Source of the DNA: Euonymus europaeus
Lineage: Eukaryota > Streptophyta > Magnoliopsida > Celastrales > Celastraceae
Reading direction: 5' to 3'
NCBI GenBank assembly: GCA_963580455.1
Contig: OY756960.1
Coordinates: forward strand, 28,641,238-28,705,237
Length of the DNA stretch: 64,000 nt
Both the position numbers and the translations under genes were made by a program. Shown in pieces: positions 50,901 to 62,500 of the stretch. The notes below the pieces were generated by a model, which searched no databases, was not told the DNA's origin, and saw only the letters and a program-made list of their open reading frames with translations. Each line of letters starts with the position of its first letter. The stretch's first letter is position 1.

Positions 50901-52259
50901 AGATACTGAACAAAGAATATATATATAATAAGCTCACAGTAATTTCATGTTATATTCAAAACATAATTAAATTGAATTATCTGTATAACATGAACATAAA
51001 TGATGGACATATAACAAGATACCGAGCGCAACATTGATGACTTGTCTTTGGACATAAACATCAACTGCAAATGGTACTCTCAATGCAATAATCAAATATT
51101 GACAGTAAATCCTGTCAAGCAATAAGCCTTCCTTTGGGCCGACTTATTACCTACATGGTAACCTTGATAACCGTCACATATTTATTATTACAAGTGTATC
51201 TATTATTCGGCCAAACAATAATCTTCCTTTGGGCCGATCATTACTCGCATGAATAATAATACACACATCTTAATATTTCATAAATAAACAAATTAATACA
51301 ACAGAGGTTACTTTGGCAACATATTGTGTCTATCTAATTATCTGAAATTATAGATGAAATTGTCAGCCCATGTGGCCCTTATTAATTCGTAGACTTTAAT
51401 TCATATTTATAGCAATTAATGATACATAATAAATTGCTTAATAAATTAAATAAATAAATGCGCAAAGATAAGCCCATAAATAAAATTAGACCCAATGTCA
51501 TTATGGTCTAATTTAATTAAAGTCTACTTAATTGATTTTAACAAAAGATTAATTTAAATAAACATTATAAAACCCAAATTACCAATAAAAAACCAAATAA
51601 TAGGTATGGTTTAATTTTAATAAGCCCAAAAGCACATGAAGCCCAAAATTTGTTTGGCCCGAAACCAATACAATTTAAGATAATCAGCCCAAAAAACATA
51701 TGAAGCTCAAGATCTAATAAACTGGCCCGAAATCCAATCAATTCATTTTAACTCATTTTGGCCCAAATTTACTTAAAGCCCAAACGATTTAATTTGCCCA
51801 TTATGCATTAAAGCCCAAAATTTGTTTTACTTAGCCCGAAACCAAATGAAAACGGGTTGAAGACAGACGGGTCATGCGACCCGTCTTCTTCACCCGACAC
51901 CTGCTGTAGCCGCAGGTGGCGCGCCTGATTCCGGCGTCTTCCATGGCAGAAAAACTCGCCTGATTCTAGGTCTGTTACAGCAAATAAGTTTTGGTGGCCG
52001 AAAGTCCAGATCGTGTGGATCGGCCACCCCTAGAACCAGCGCCGTTGCCGGCGATTTGAAGCGGCAGAGATCACTAAAAAAACACAAAAGCCACAATTCA
52101 TTCACAAAACCAGATCAAAAACGACAAATAGCTCATTCAATGAAAAACAGAAGATCAAAACTTGATCCATACCATAACTATTTCACAAATTAAGCATGGC
52201 ATGAAAAGTAGATTCAGTAACTGATTTCAAAAATAACAAAGTTATGATCTTGCACACCC
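50901..52259. other. Spacer between Copia copies A and B, probable element leader
   Basis: 1.36 kb with no protein match. Repeats: CTTCCTTTGGGCCGA at 51129 and 51221, and GCCCAAAATTTGTTT at 51642 and 51814. An AT-rich left part changes to a GC-rich part at about 51845-52040. Upstream of gag in element A orientation, so it may be that element's 5' leader, or captured host DNA. No LTR seen. Confidence 0.5.
51865..51886. repeat. Perfect 9-bp stem hairpin
   Basis: AGACGGGTC, loop ATGC, GACCCGTCT, in the GC-rich patch of the spacer. Confidence 0.8.
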
Positions 52260-55200
52260 AACCGGTGAAATGGTCACTGAATGAGCTTATAGCTCAATGT
52301 GTGCAAGAAGAGAAAAAATTTCAGGGTGATAAGATATCTAATAGTGCTCATCTGACATTTTCCTCAACGGGCAAGAAAAGAAAATGGCCTAAGAAGAAGG
52401 AAACTGCAGTTGGGACACCACAGAAGGTGCAAAAGAGGCAGGATCAGGAATCCACTTGTTTCTTTTGCAAGAAAGGTGGACACATGAAGAAAGAATGTCC
52501 CAAATATGCTGCTTGGCGTGTGAAGAAATGTACACTTCTCAATTTAGTTTGTTCTGAAGTTAATTTAGCTTCTGTACCAAAATACACTTGGTGGGTAGAT
52601 ACTGGTGCTACTACTCACATAAGTGTATCTCTACAGGATTGCCTGTGGAGCCGACTGCCAATTGATGCTGAAAGATTCATCTATGTGGGCGATGGCAAAA
52701 GGGTAGCAGTGGAGGCAATAGCTACTTTTAAATTATCTTTCAAAACTGGTTGTATTCTGAATTTAGAAGAGACATTTGTTGTACCATCATTTAGACGGAA
52801 CTTAATTTCTGTTTCCAGTTTGGACAAACTTGGGTATATTTGTTCTTTTGGAGATGGTAAATTTAGTTTTTTTGAGAATTCAACTTTAATTGGTACTAGT
52901 ATTTTGATTGATAATACGTATATGTTGGATACTACTGTCCCATTACATGAAACACTGCATGCTCATTCAAGTGGTGCAAAACGGAAATTGACTACTGAAG
53001 ATTCTTTTATGTTATGGCATAAGCGTTTGGGTCATATCTCTAAACAGAGAATTGACAAGCTCATGTCAGATGGAGTCCTTCACTTCCTTGACTCAACAGA
53101 CTTTAATGTCTGTGTCGAATGTATAAAGGGAAAACAGACAAACATAAAGAAATTAGGTGCCAAGAGGAGTTCAGACGTCTTAGAATTGATTCATACTGAT
53201 ATTTGTGGTTCATTCCCTACAGCTTCGTAGAATGATCAACAGTATTTTATCACATTCATAGACGATTACTCCCGTTATGAGTACTTATATTTAATTCATG
53301 AGAAGTCTCAATCACTGGAAATGTTCAAGGCTTATAAAGCTGAAGTTGAAAATCAACTTGGTAAAAGCATAAAAGCTGTCAGATCTGATCGTGGAGGTGA
53401 GTACTACGGTCGATATGATGGATCAGGTGAACAACGTCCAGGACCTTTTGCTAAATTCCTAGAGGAATGTGGAATCGTCCAGCAATACACAATACCGGGC
53501 AAACCTAGCATGAATGGTGTTGCGGAAAGGCGAAATAGAACACTTAAAGACATGGTAAGAAGTATGATAAGTCATTCTTCTTTACTAGAATCTCTCTGGG
53601 GAGACACACTAAAGACTGCAGTTTATATCCTTAATCGGGTTCCTAGCAAAGCTGTAGCTAAAACACCTTATGAGCAATGGTTAGGCAAAAGGCCTAGCGT
53701 AAGGCATTTGCACATTTGGGGATGTCCAGCTGAGGCAAGGCCATAGAGGCCGAACGAAAGGAAATTGAACTCCAGAACTGTTAGCTGCTATTTTGTTGGA
53801 TACTCTGAAAGGTCAAGAGGTTTCAAATTTTATGATCCCCCTACTAGGTCATTTTTCTAGACGGGAAATGCGAGATTTTTTGAGGATGATGGAGTTTGGG
53901 GGGAAAGATAAAATAAGAGATGTTGTCTTTGAAGATGAATTTGTTTCTCTTCCTATTGTTGCTATTGACAATGATCAGCTTATGTTTCCTGACATTGTTC
54001 AAGACGCAAATCCGGAAAATCAAGACAACACTGAGGAACTTCCCATCCAAAATGAAGAACTTGCTCCACAAGAGCAAACTCAACAACCTCAAGAACAAAT
54101 GCCATTAAGAAGATCCAATAGAGAAAGGAGAAATGCTATTTCAGATGCTTATATTGTCTTTCTCCAAGAACATGAGTTTGATATAGGAGTGGAAGATGAT
54201 CCTTTCACTTTCACTCAAGCCAAACAAAGTTCAAATTCTCAAAAGTGGATTGATGCCATGAATGATGAGATGAAATCCATGAAAGACAATGATGTTTGGG
54301 ATCTTGTCGAATTGCCTAAAGGTTCGAAGCCCATTGGTTGTAAATGGATATTTAAAACCAAAAGGGATTCAAAAGACAATATCGAGAGATATAAGGCTTG
54401 TCTAGTCGCTAAGGGTTTCACTCAAAAGGAAGGCATTGATTATAAAGAAACTTTCTCTCCAGTTTCTTTGAAAGATTCTTTTAGGATAATAATGGCATTC
54501 GTGGCTCATTTTAATATGGAGCTACATCAGATGGATGTAAAGACTGTGTTTCTTAATAGTGACATTGATGAAACAATTTATATAGTACAGCCAGAAAATT
54601 TTGTATCAGGTAATTCAAATAATCTGGTCTGTAAATTGAAGAAGTCCATCTATGGTCTCAAACAGGCTTCTCGTCCGTGGTATCACAAGTTTCATCAAGT
54701 TATTCTCTTGTTTGGTTTTGAGGTAAACTTGGTTGATGACTGTGTTTATCATAAGTTCAGTGGGAGTAAATTCATTTTCTTGGTGTTATATGTCGATGAT
54801 ATACTACTGGCAAGTATTGATATAGGCTTATTGCACGAAACCAAGAGATTTCTGACAAAGAAATTTGAAATGAAAGATCTTGGTGACGCCTCTTTTGTAT
54901 TAGGTATTCAGATACATCGGGATCGTTCTCGAGGTATTCTTGGATTATCACAAAAGAGCTATATCGAAAGAATTCTTAAGAGATTGGCATGAAGGATTGT
55001 GCACCAGGAAATACTCTCATTGCTAAGGGAGACAAATTTAGTCTCGATCAATGTCCCAAAAATCAAATGGAAATTAAGGAGATGCAAAGGAATCCTTACA
55101 CATCTGCTGTAGGGAGTCTTATGTATGCTCAAGTATGTACGCGTCCGGACATTGTGTTCATAGTTGGAATGTTGGGCAGATATTTGTGTAATCCTGGGAT

Positions 55201-56476
55201 GGATCATTGGAAAGCAGCCAAACGGGTTATGCGTTACTTACAGAGAACAAAGGACTACATGCTCACTTATCAGAAATCAGAGAATTTAGAGATCATTAGA
55301 TACTCTGATTCTGATTTTGCTGGATGCCTAGATAGTAAAAGAACCACAACTGGCTATATTTATTTATTGGCTGGAGGAACTGTTTCATGGAAAAGTGTCA
55401 AACAGGCACTTATAGCTTCTTCCACTATGAAAGTTGAGTTTATAGCTTGTTATGAGGCATCATGTTATGGAAAATGGCTACGGAATTTTATCACAGGGCT
55501 GCGTATTATGAATAGCATTGAAAGGCCAGTAAAGATATACTGTGATAATAATTCGGCTGTGCTATTTTCAAACAACAATAGAAGCTCTTCGAAGTCAAGG
55601 CACATTGACATTAAGTTTCTTGTTGTTAAAGAAAGAGTTCAGAATCGCCAAATATGTATAGAACATATTGGTACAAACTCCATGATTGCGGATCCACTCA
55701 CTAAGGGTTTAACATCCAAGGTCTTTCATGAGCATGTTGCTCACATGGGTGCTTTACGGTTTGATGATGTACTGGTTTAGTGGGAGTTTTGTATTGCATT
55801 TGTTTTATGTTCTAATTTTCTGCAGAATAAAGTATTTTGTTTCTAAATTCTGAATATTTGTGAACTTCCAATTGCGGTAATACATTAAGTTTGTGGAAGA
55901 TAAAGTTGATCTCTATTCAGTTTAAAGGAGGACCAGTTGGAAACATGCATGATAAAGATTACATTGCACGTGTTTTCATGCTTTATAACCATACTTGATC
56001 TATGTCATTGAATATGTCAGTGTGTGTGACCATTGATGGGTCTAGTTACGAATAAATGTGACGACGGCTGCTTTGATCTCATGCTAATATATTTGATGGA
56101 CCAGATTGTAACGGTTTCAAGAAAAGATAGCATTTGGTGCACACTCCGGATACACAATATTATTCAAGATTAACATATAGCCCAAGTGGGAGATTGTTGA
56201 ATTATTAATCTGCCGACAGTAGTCGGCAGATTATTTAAAATAATAAGGTTGATTTGACATGTGGGCTAATATATTAATCTGAATTATGGTGACAGCTATC
56301 TTAGGATATGATTTATAGGGTCATGTTCCTATTAATTATACCGATAAAAGGGTTTTGGTCCCCGAGGATGAATTATTAGTTTTTCTATAAGTAAAGTTCT
56401 AATCCTATTGTTAGAACATAACTTGAAAAACAAAAGGGATTCAATTCTTGGAAGATCAAACCTGCAGGATCCAACA
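52260..56476 (+). mobile_element. Copia element B (gag to 3' LTR), inactive
   Basis: Starts inside gag and continues through the zinc knuckle (about 52460), protease (about 52590), pre-integrase, integrase, RT (YVDDILLAS at about 54790) and RNase H (to 55780). It ends in a 3' LTR, 56195-56476, after the purine tract AAGTGGGAGAT. Nonsense and frameshift changes: TAG in the integrase at 53228, TAG at 53744 (where copy A has a Tyr codon), a frame change before 53793, and a lost base near 54988 at the RT-RNase H border. There is no 5' LTR and no gag start. The gag-to-RT part is an inverted copy of element A. Confidence 0.85.
56195..56476 (+). repeat. Copia LTR, copy 1 (282 bp)
   Basis: Begins TGTTG and ends CAACA (5-bp inverted ends). 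Contains a hairpin (AATCTGCCGAC, AGTA, GTCGGCAGATT) at its start. The second copy is 58350-58631, also 282 bp. Only about ten differences were seen by eye. Confidence 0.85.
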
Positions 56477-56510
56477 ATTCAAAAAACTTCATGGATCGAG
56501 GTATGTTAAA

Positions 56511-58668
56511 TGAATATTTAAAACCAAAAGGGATTCAAAAGGCAATATCGAGAGATATAAGGCTCGTCTAGTCGCTAAGGGTTTCACTCAAAAAGAAGGC
56601 ATTGATTATAAAGAAACTTTCTCTCCAGTTTCTTTGAAAGATTCTTTTAGAATAATAATGGCATTCGTGGCTCATTTTAATATGAAGCTACATCAGATGG
56701 ATGTAAAGACTGCGTTTCTTAATGGTGACATTGATGAAACAATCTATATGGTACAGCCAGAAAATTTTGTATCAGATAATTCAAATAATCTGGTCTATAA
56801 ACTGAAGAAGTCCATCTATGGTCTCAAACAGGCTTCTCGTCAGTGGTATCACAAGTTTCATCAAGTTATTCTCTCGTTTGGTTTTGAGATAAACTTGGTT
56901 GATGACTGTGTTTATGGGAGTAAATTCATTTTCTTGGTTTTATATGTCAATGATATACTACTGGCAAGTAGTGATATAGGCTTATTGCACGAAACCAAGA
57001 GATTTTTGACAAAGAAATTTGAAATGAAAGATCTTGGTGACGCCTCTTTTGTATTAGGTATTCAGATACATCGGGATCGTTCTCGAGGTATTCTTGGATT
57101 GTCACAAAAGAGCTATATCGAAAGAATTATTAAGAGATTCGACATGAAGGATTGTGCACCAGGAAATACTCCCATTGCTAAGGGAGACAAATTTAGTCTC
57201 GATCAATGTCCCAAAAATCAAATGGAAATTAAGGAAATGCAAAGGAATCCTTACGCATCTGCTGTAGGGAGTCTTATGTATGCTAAAGTATGTACGCGTC
57301 CGGACATTGTGTTCATAGTTGGAATGTTGGGCAGATATTTGTGTAATCCTGGGATGGATCATTGGAAAGCAGCCAAACGGGTTATGCGTTATTTACAGAG
57401 AACAAAGGACTACATGCTCACTTATCGGAAATCAGAGAATTTAGAGATCATTGGATACTCTGATTCTGATTTTGCTGGATGCCTAGATAGTAAAAGATCC
57501 ACAAATGGCTATATTTATTTATTGGCTGGAGAAGCTGTTTCATGGAAAAGTGCCAAACAGACACTTATAGCTTCTTCCACTATGGAAGCTGAGTTTATAG
57601 CTTGTTATGAGGCATCATGTTATGGAAAATGGCTACGGAATTTTATCACAGGGCTGCGTATTATGAACAGCATTGAAAGGCCAGTAAAGATATACTGTGA
57701 TAATAATTCGGCTGTGCTATTTTCAAACAACAATAGAAGCTCTTCGAAGTCAAGGCACATTGACATTAAGTTTCTTGTTGTTAAAGAAAGAGTTCAGAAT
57801 CGCCAAATATGTAAAGAACATATTGGTACAAACTCCATGATTGCGGATCCACTCACTAAGGGTTTAACATCCAAGGTCTTTCATGAGCATGTTGCTCACA
57901 TGGGTGCTTTACAGTTTGATGATGTACTGGTTTAGTGGGAGTTTTGTATTGGATTTGTTTTATGTTCAAAGTTTTCTGCAGAATAAATATTTTGTTTCTA
58001 AATTCTGAACATTTGTGAACTTTCAATTGCGGTAATACATTAAGTTTGTGGAAGATAAAGTTGATCTCTATTCAGTTTAAAGGAGGACCAGTTGGAAACA
58101 TGCATGATAAAGATTACATTGCACGTGTTTTCATGCTTTATAACCATACTTGATCTATGTCATTGAATATGTCAGTGTGTGTGACCATTGATGGGTCTAG
58201 TTACGAATAAATGTGACGAAGGCTGCTTTGATCTCATGCTAATATATTTGATGGACCAGATTGTAACGGTTTCAAGAAAAGATAGCATTTGGTGCACACT
58301 CCGGATACACAATATTATTCAAGATTAACATATAGCCCAAGTGGGAGATTGTTGAATTATTAATCTGCCGACAGTAGTCGGGAGATTATTTAAAATAATA
58401 AGGTTGATTTGACATGTGAGCTAATATATTAATCTGAATTATTGTGACGGCTATCTTAGGATAGGATTTATAGGGTCCTGTTCCTATTAATTATACCGAT
58501 AAAAGGGTTTTGGTTCCCGAGGATGAATTATTAGTTTTTCTATAAGTAAGGTTCTAATCCTATTGTTAGAACATAACTTGAAAAACAAAAGGGATTCAAT
58601 TCTTGGAAGATCAAACCTGCAGGATCCAACAATTCAAGAAACTTTGTGGATCGAGATATGTTCTTGAT
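56511..58668 (+). mobile_element. Copia element C: duplicated RT-RNase H-LTR segment
   Basis: Repeats 54345-56510 in tandem: the RT from YKARLVAKGFTQKEG-type sequence onwards, RNase H to 57935, and an LTR at 58350-58631 plus about 37 bp of following sequence. The RT-RNase H frame (56634-57935) is open, but the catalytic YVDD is YVND (near 56946), so the enzyme would be inactive. A 12-bp indel and scattered changes separate it from B. There is no gag or integrase. Confidence 0.85.
58350..58631 (+). repeat. Copia LTR, copy 2 (282 bp)
   Basis: Same ends and length as 56195-56476. The first hairpin is weakened by a G change (GTCGGGAGATT). Confidence 0.85.
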
Positions 58669-58757
58669 TTTATGATCTAGCATAGATCCTTGTGGATTAT
58701 TTAACACTTTTTACCATACAGGGATGTAATATGAAACACAATAGGTAAATCACACAC

Positions 58758-59580
58758 CTGCTCCCATGTAGCCACAGCTTCGCAGAGATTAAAATAAAAG
58801 AGACAAACCTTCAAGTTCCCTAGTTTTAGGATCTTTCTATTGGCATAAAGATCACAAACAACTATCAGAGTCGGGTAAAAGAATACTAATTATCAGAAAA
58901 ACACAAGAGGACAGCATGAAAAGAAGTTGTAAAGCTTCTTAAGATGCAACACAAATAAGAGCACATGCCGACCACGTAAGACATATAATTGCAGTAACTA
59001 CGTAACTCTAACCCCTAAAATGTATTGATTAAACGAAAAACCTACCCATTTGGAGGAAGAGGAAGTGCCACTGGGAAACCTTGTTGTGACTAAGCAATAG
59101 TCATTACCACTCTCAACCTGTAAACCTAATCCATTTGCACTCTGCACCAAAACGTCTCCAAGTCAAAAGGCTATCAGCACATTCATGTAATGGTGAAGCC
59201 TTAACTAACAAATGTAGGACGGACTTCCCATTGCTCAACAGGCAACTTATATACTCATTTTATTAACAATCAGGATTTTTAAAGCCAATCAACATTTCAA
59301 TTGCATTATATAGAAAGAAACACACCACACACTTCTGGAAGCCGCTCTGCAGAGACTGTAGCGCCTCCAAATCTTCATCCGAGAGCCGATGAATCTCAAC
59401 TACGCATCATATCAATTGAAATCCACATAGTAAAAATTTTTATAAAACACAGAATGAATTACGTATATTTATATCGAATTGGAATAGACGTACATAGATT
59501 GGATGTGCCGGTGAAGTACATGAGGATCGCCGACAGTCCGGAAGCTAAAGAAAGTAGAAAACCTAATTTCAAAGCCTCAT
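58758..59580 (-). pseudogene. Sialyltransferase-like (GT29) pseudogene, 5' exons
   Basis: Exons (reverse): 59580-59494 (signal-anchor, LGFLLSLASGLSAILMYFTG), 59399-59326 (EIHRLSDEDLEALQSLQSGF), 59141-59046 (SANGLGLQVESGNDYC) and 58836-58758 (DPKTRELEGLS, then NLCEAVATWEQ after a shift). Splice phases agree for the first three. The ATG at 59580 is followed by a frameshift: the ATG frame hits TGA at codon 4, and the anchor is read only in another frame. Exon 58836-58758 is 79 bp, one base too long, giving a second frameshift. The exon expected between WEQ and CANKILC is absent; Copia DNA (48351-58668) fills the gap. Family assignment is by resemblance to plant GT29 proteins. Confidence 0.8.
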
Positions 59581-62500
59581 CAAATGGAATTTGTGATAGG
59601 AACTGTAAATCGATTAGCTATGGCTTCTCAATTCACACGATTTAAAGGAAGATAGGCTCTCTTTGGATCTGGAGTCTGGACTATCAAGCGCGAAAGAGAG
59701 CAGAGTTCCCCACCAACGCGTCAGAATACAGTTCAGACTTAGGAAATACGACGCCGTTGCATAGAGCGAATAGGTAAACGAATACTGGACCGTATTCCTG
59801 GACTCTTTCAATTCATTCTCTAGCCCAAGATTTACCATTTGGACCATTAATATTTAAGGCCCAAGATAAATTTATTTGGATAATATGGGCCGAACGTATG
59901 CTACATTTGGCCCATGTTAATATGCTTGGAACATTTCCAAAAAAAGAGTAGTTGTTGTCAGCTCTTTTCGCTCCCAATCTCAAATGAAATGCCACATGTC
60001 ATAATAGAGGAAACATGTGGATGGTCCCACCCAAGAGGACCACCTGACCTGACTACCTCTCTCTCTCGTATCAATCAAAATGTTGACTGTGCTTGAATAG
60101 TTCTCATTTTGTTTGTCATATGCTGCATTAAAGCAATGTAAGGCGGAAGGTATGGGCAGTCCAGGGATGACATTCTTCTGTCATTGTCGCAATAAAATTG
60201 GCATCAATAATTTACCCTATTTAATCCCAGCTGGTTGAATCATGAATGCATATACTAAAATTTTAGTAGAAGTTGCATTTGTCCTTGTAAAACGTCACCG
60301 TTTATCCAACTCTGTAGTCTGAAACCATCAGTAGACTCGCTCTTGTTTAACAAATAGTTAGTGGGTCTGCGTATTCATGTTGGGGACCAGATCTGTCTTG
60401 TTCTGGACAATCTTAAAATGTATGTAGTATATAAATCTGCTTGTCTCCACTAAACTTTCCCTTTCACAGGCTACACTAGTTGGACACCGATTTCTGAGAC
60501 TCAATTAGTTAATGAACATGTACATATGGGAACAACCCATGCTACCTTCTTTGGTCCAAACCAGACAATCAAGCAGATATTGGTCCCGCAATCCTGTTTC
60601 TTTTGCCTGCCCGAAGTGATCCTATGTTCAGGAGTTTTCGCAAGGCCGCCATGTCAGGACGTGATGCATTTGCGACAAGTAAATTATATTGCAAGCCAAA
60701 TGGGCAGGTAGTAGTAGTCTACGTACGTTTGGCTCGTTCGACCACTGAGAGGTAGCAAAAACCAAGTGAAAGAATAAAGATATACACGATCGAGTATTAG
60801 TCGTTAAAGACAATGGAGATGGAGTACAAGACGCACTAACACAAAATGGAAAGCAACTACATATTTTTGGCAAAAGTCCATGCCTTGAGGCCCTTGACTA
60901 CAAATTAAAGAGAGAACAGGACAATACCATAAATTAATCAAATCAGTCATATTCTACTATAGACAAAAGAGACAAACCAATTTAATGACCCAGGGGCCCG
61001 CGCCATTCGGGCTTGCTCCTGGTTAACATAGCCATATGGTGGACCCGGTGGGGCGGAGCCATAGTCAGCACCGGCCGGTAGACGGTCCCTTCCAAGCACC
61101 AAGTGAGTGCTTTGCTTGGTTGAGAAATATTAATGTTACGATCATAATCCCAACTCCTGGTCTTCCACCTAATTAAAATAACAGACGCAAACACTAACGG
61201 AGAAAGATCGAACGAGTAAATGCAGTTACTATAATAGTACTCTCTTTCCCTCTAATTAACCTCTCCCCCACTTGAGTCTTTTTCGTTGTAACAACCAGAA
61301 ACATGACCGCAAAAATGAATTTCTCTACTACGGTCCTATTTTAAGGACTTAAAATACGGACTTTTCTTGTTGTCCGTCAGATTCATCTAAAGGTCGAGGG
61401 GTCTGCTTCTTCTCCTAAATCGAGTACAGATCCATCGCTAGTCTTCCTCCATCGCGACTTGCCTTTGCTGTGTGGTTCTTCTCCTAAATTGATTACAGAT
61501 CCAAAGCGATTCTTCCTCCATCTCGACTCGTCTTTGTTGTCTTGTTCTTCCCCTAAATCGATCACGGATCTATCACGTCTCTTCCTTCATCGCAACTCGT
61601 CTTCCCAGCAGCGATTTTTGGGTCCTCTCCTGAATCGATCCTGGTGTTCATCACAAGATTCGCCTCTGATTGATTTCTTCAACGCGATCTGTCTTCTCCG
61701 CCTCTAAAGCATTATGGGATCTCACATAGTTGGAAGACAAAAGAAAGGTATTGCATGTGTCATACAAGCCAAGGACCTGTGTTAATGTTGGAGTTCCTTA
61801 GTTTAGTTCCTCTCTCATCCCCATTGATTTTCTGGTTTTGTTCTTGCTATTTTTTTTAACCCGTGAATCTTAAAAGCCCAATTGTTCTTCTGAGGGGATG
61901 CTAAGGCATGCACTGGTGGGCCACAACTCTGACGAAGCGGTGATCTGAAGATCAAACTCTGGTTCGGTGACTTTGGCTGAGCGTGCGCAGCAACTCTGAC
62001 GAAGGGGAAGAAATGAAAGTAGACACGGGAAATGAAATACGAAATACATCTCGGTCGTTAGATGCATCAAACGGTTAAAAATAAAAGTCCGTATTATGAG
62101 TTCGTAAAATGGGTCCGTCTGAGAGAAAGACTCTATGTATGTATATTTATGTGTGTGTATATAAATATTGGTTGTATATAAATGTATTACTTTTATGTGC
62201 GTAAGCCTTAAGTGCAATAGAGTAAATAATGGTATCCAATATTAAATGACCTAATGACACTTGATAGCATTTTTCAAAACGACAAGACATGAGACACCAA
62301 CTAATGTGATTGATACTAAATTGGTGGTCAGGCTAGCTATAGCCATAACTATCAGAGCGATTACAACAACTTAAATTTTCATTCTCTGCCATTATAACAA
62401 TTTCTTTAATTTAGTCTCACTCCTATTATATAAAATTCGAATGCATACTTATTTACATCCTCAAAGTACGTATATTAATATAATCACATTAATAAAATAC

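Noticed and set aside
60982..61194. 70-codon minus-strand open frame with a Gly/Pro-rich alternative frame
   Set aside because: The alternative frame looks peptide-like, but there is no signal peptide, no known peptide motif and no clear start.
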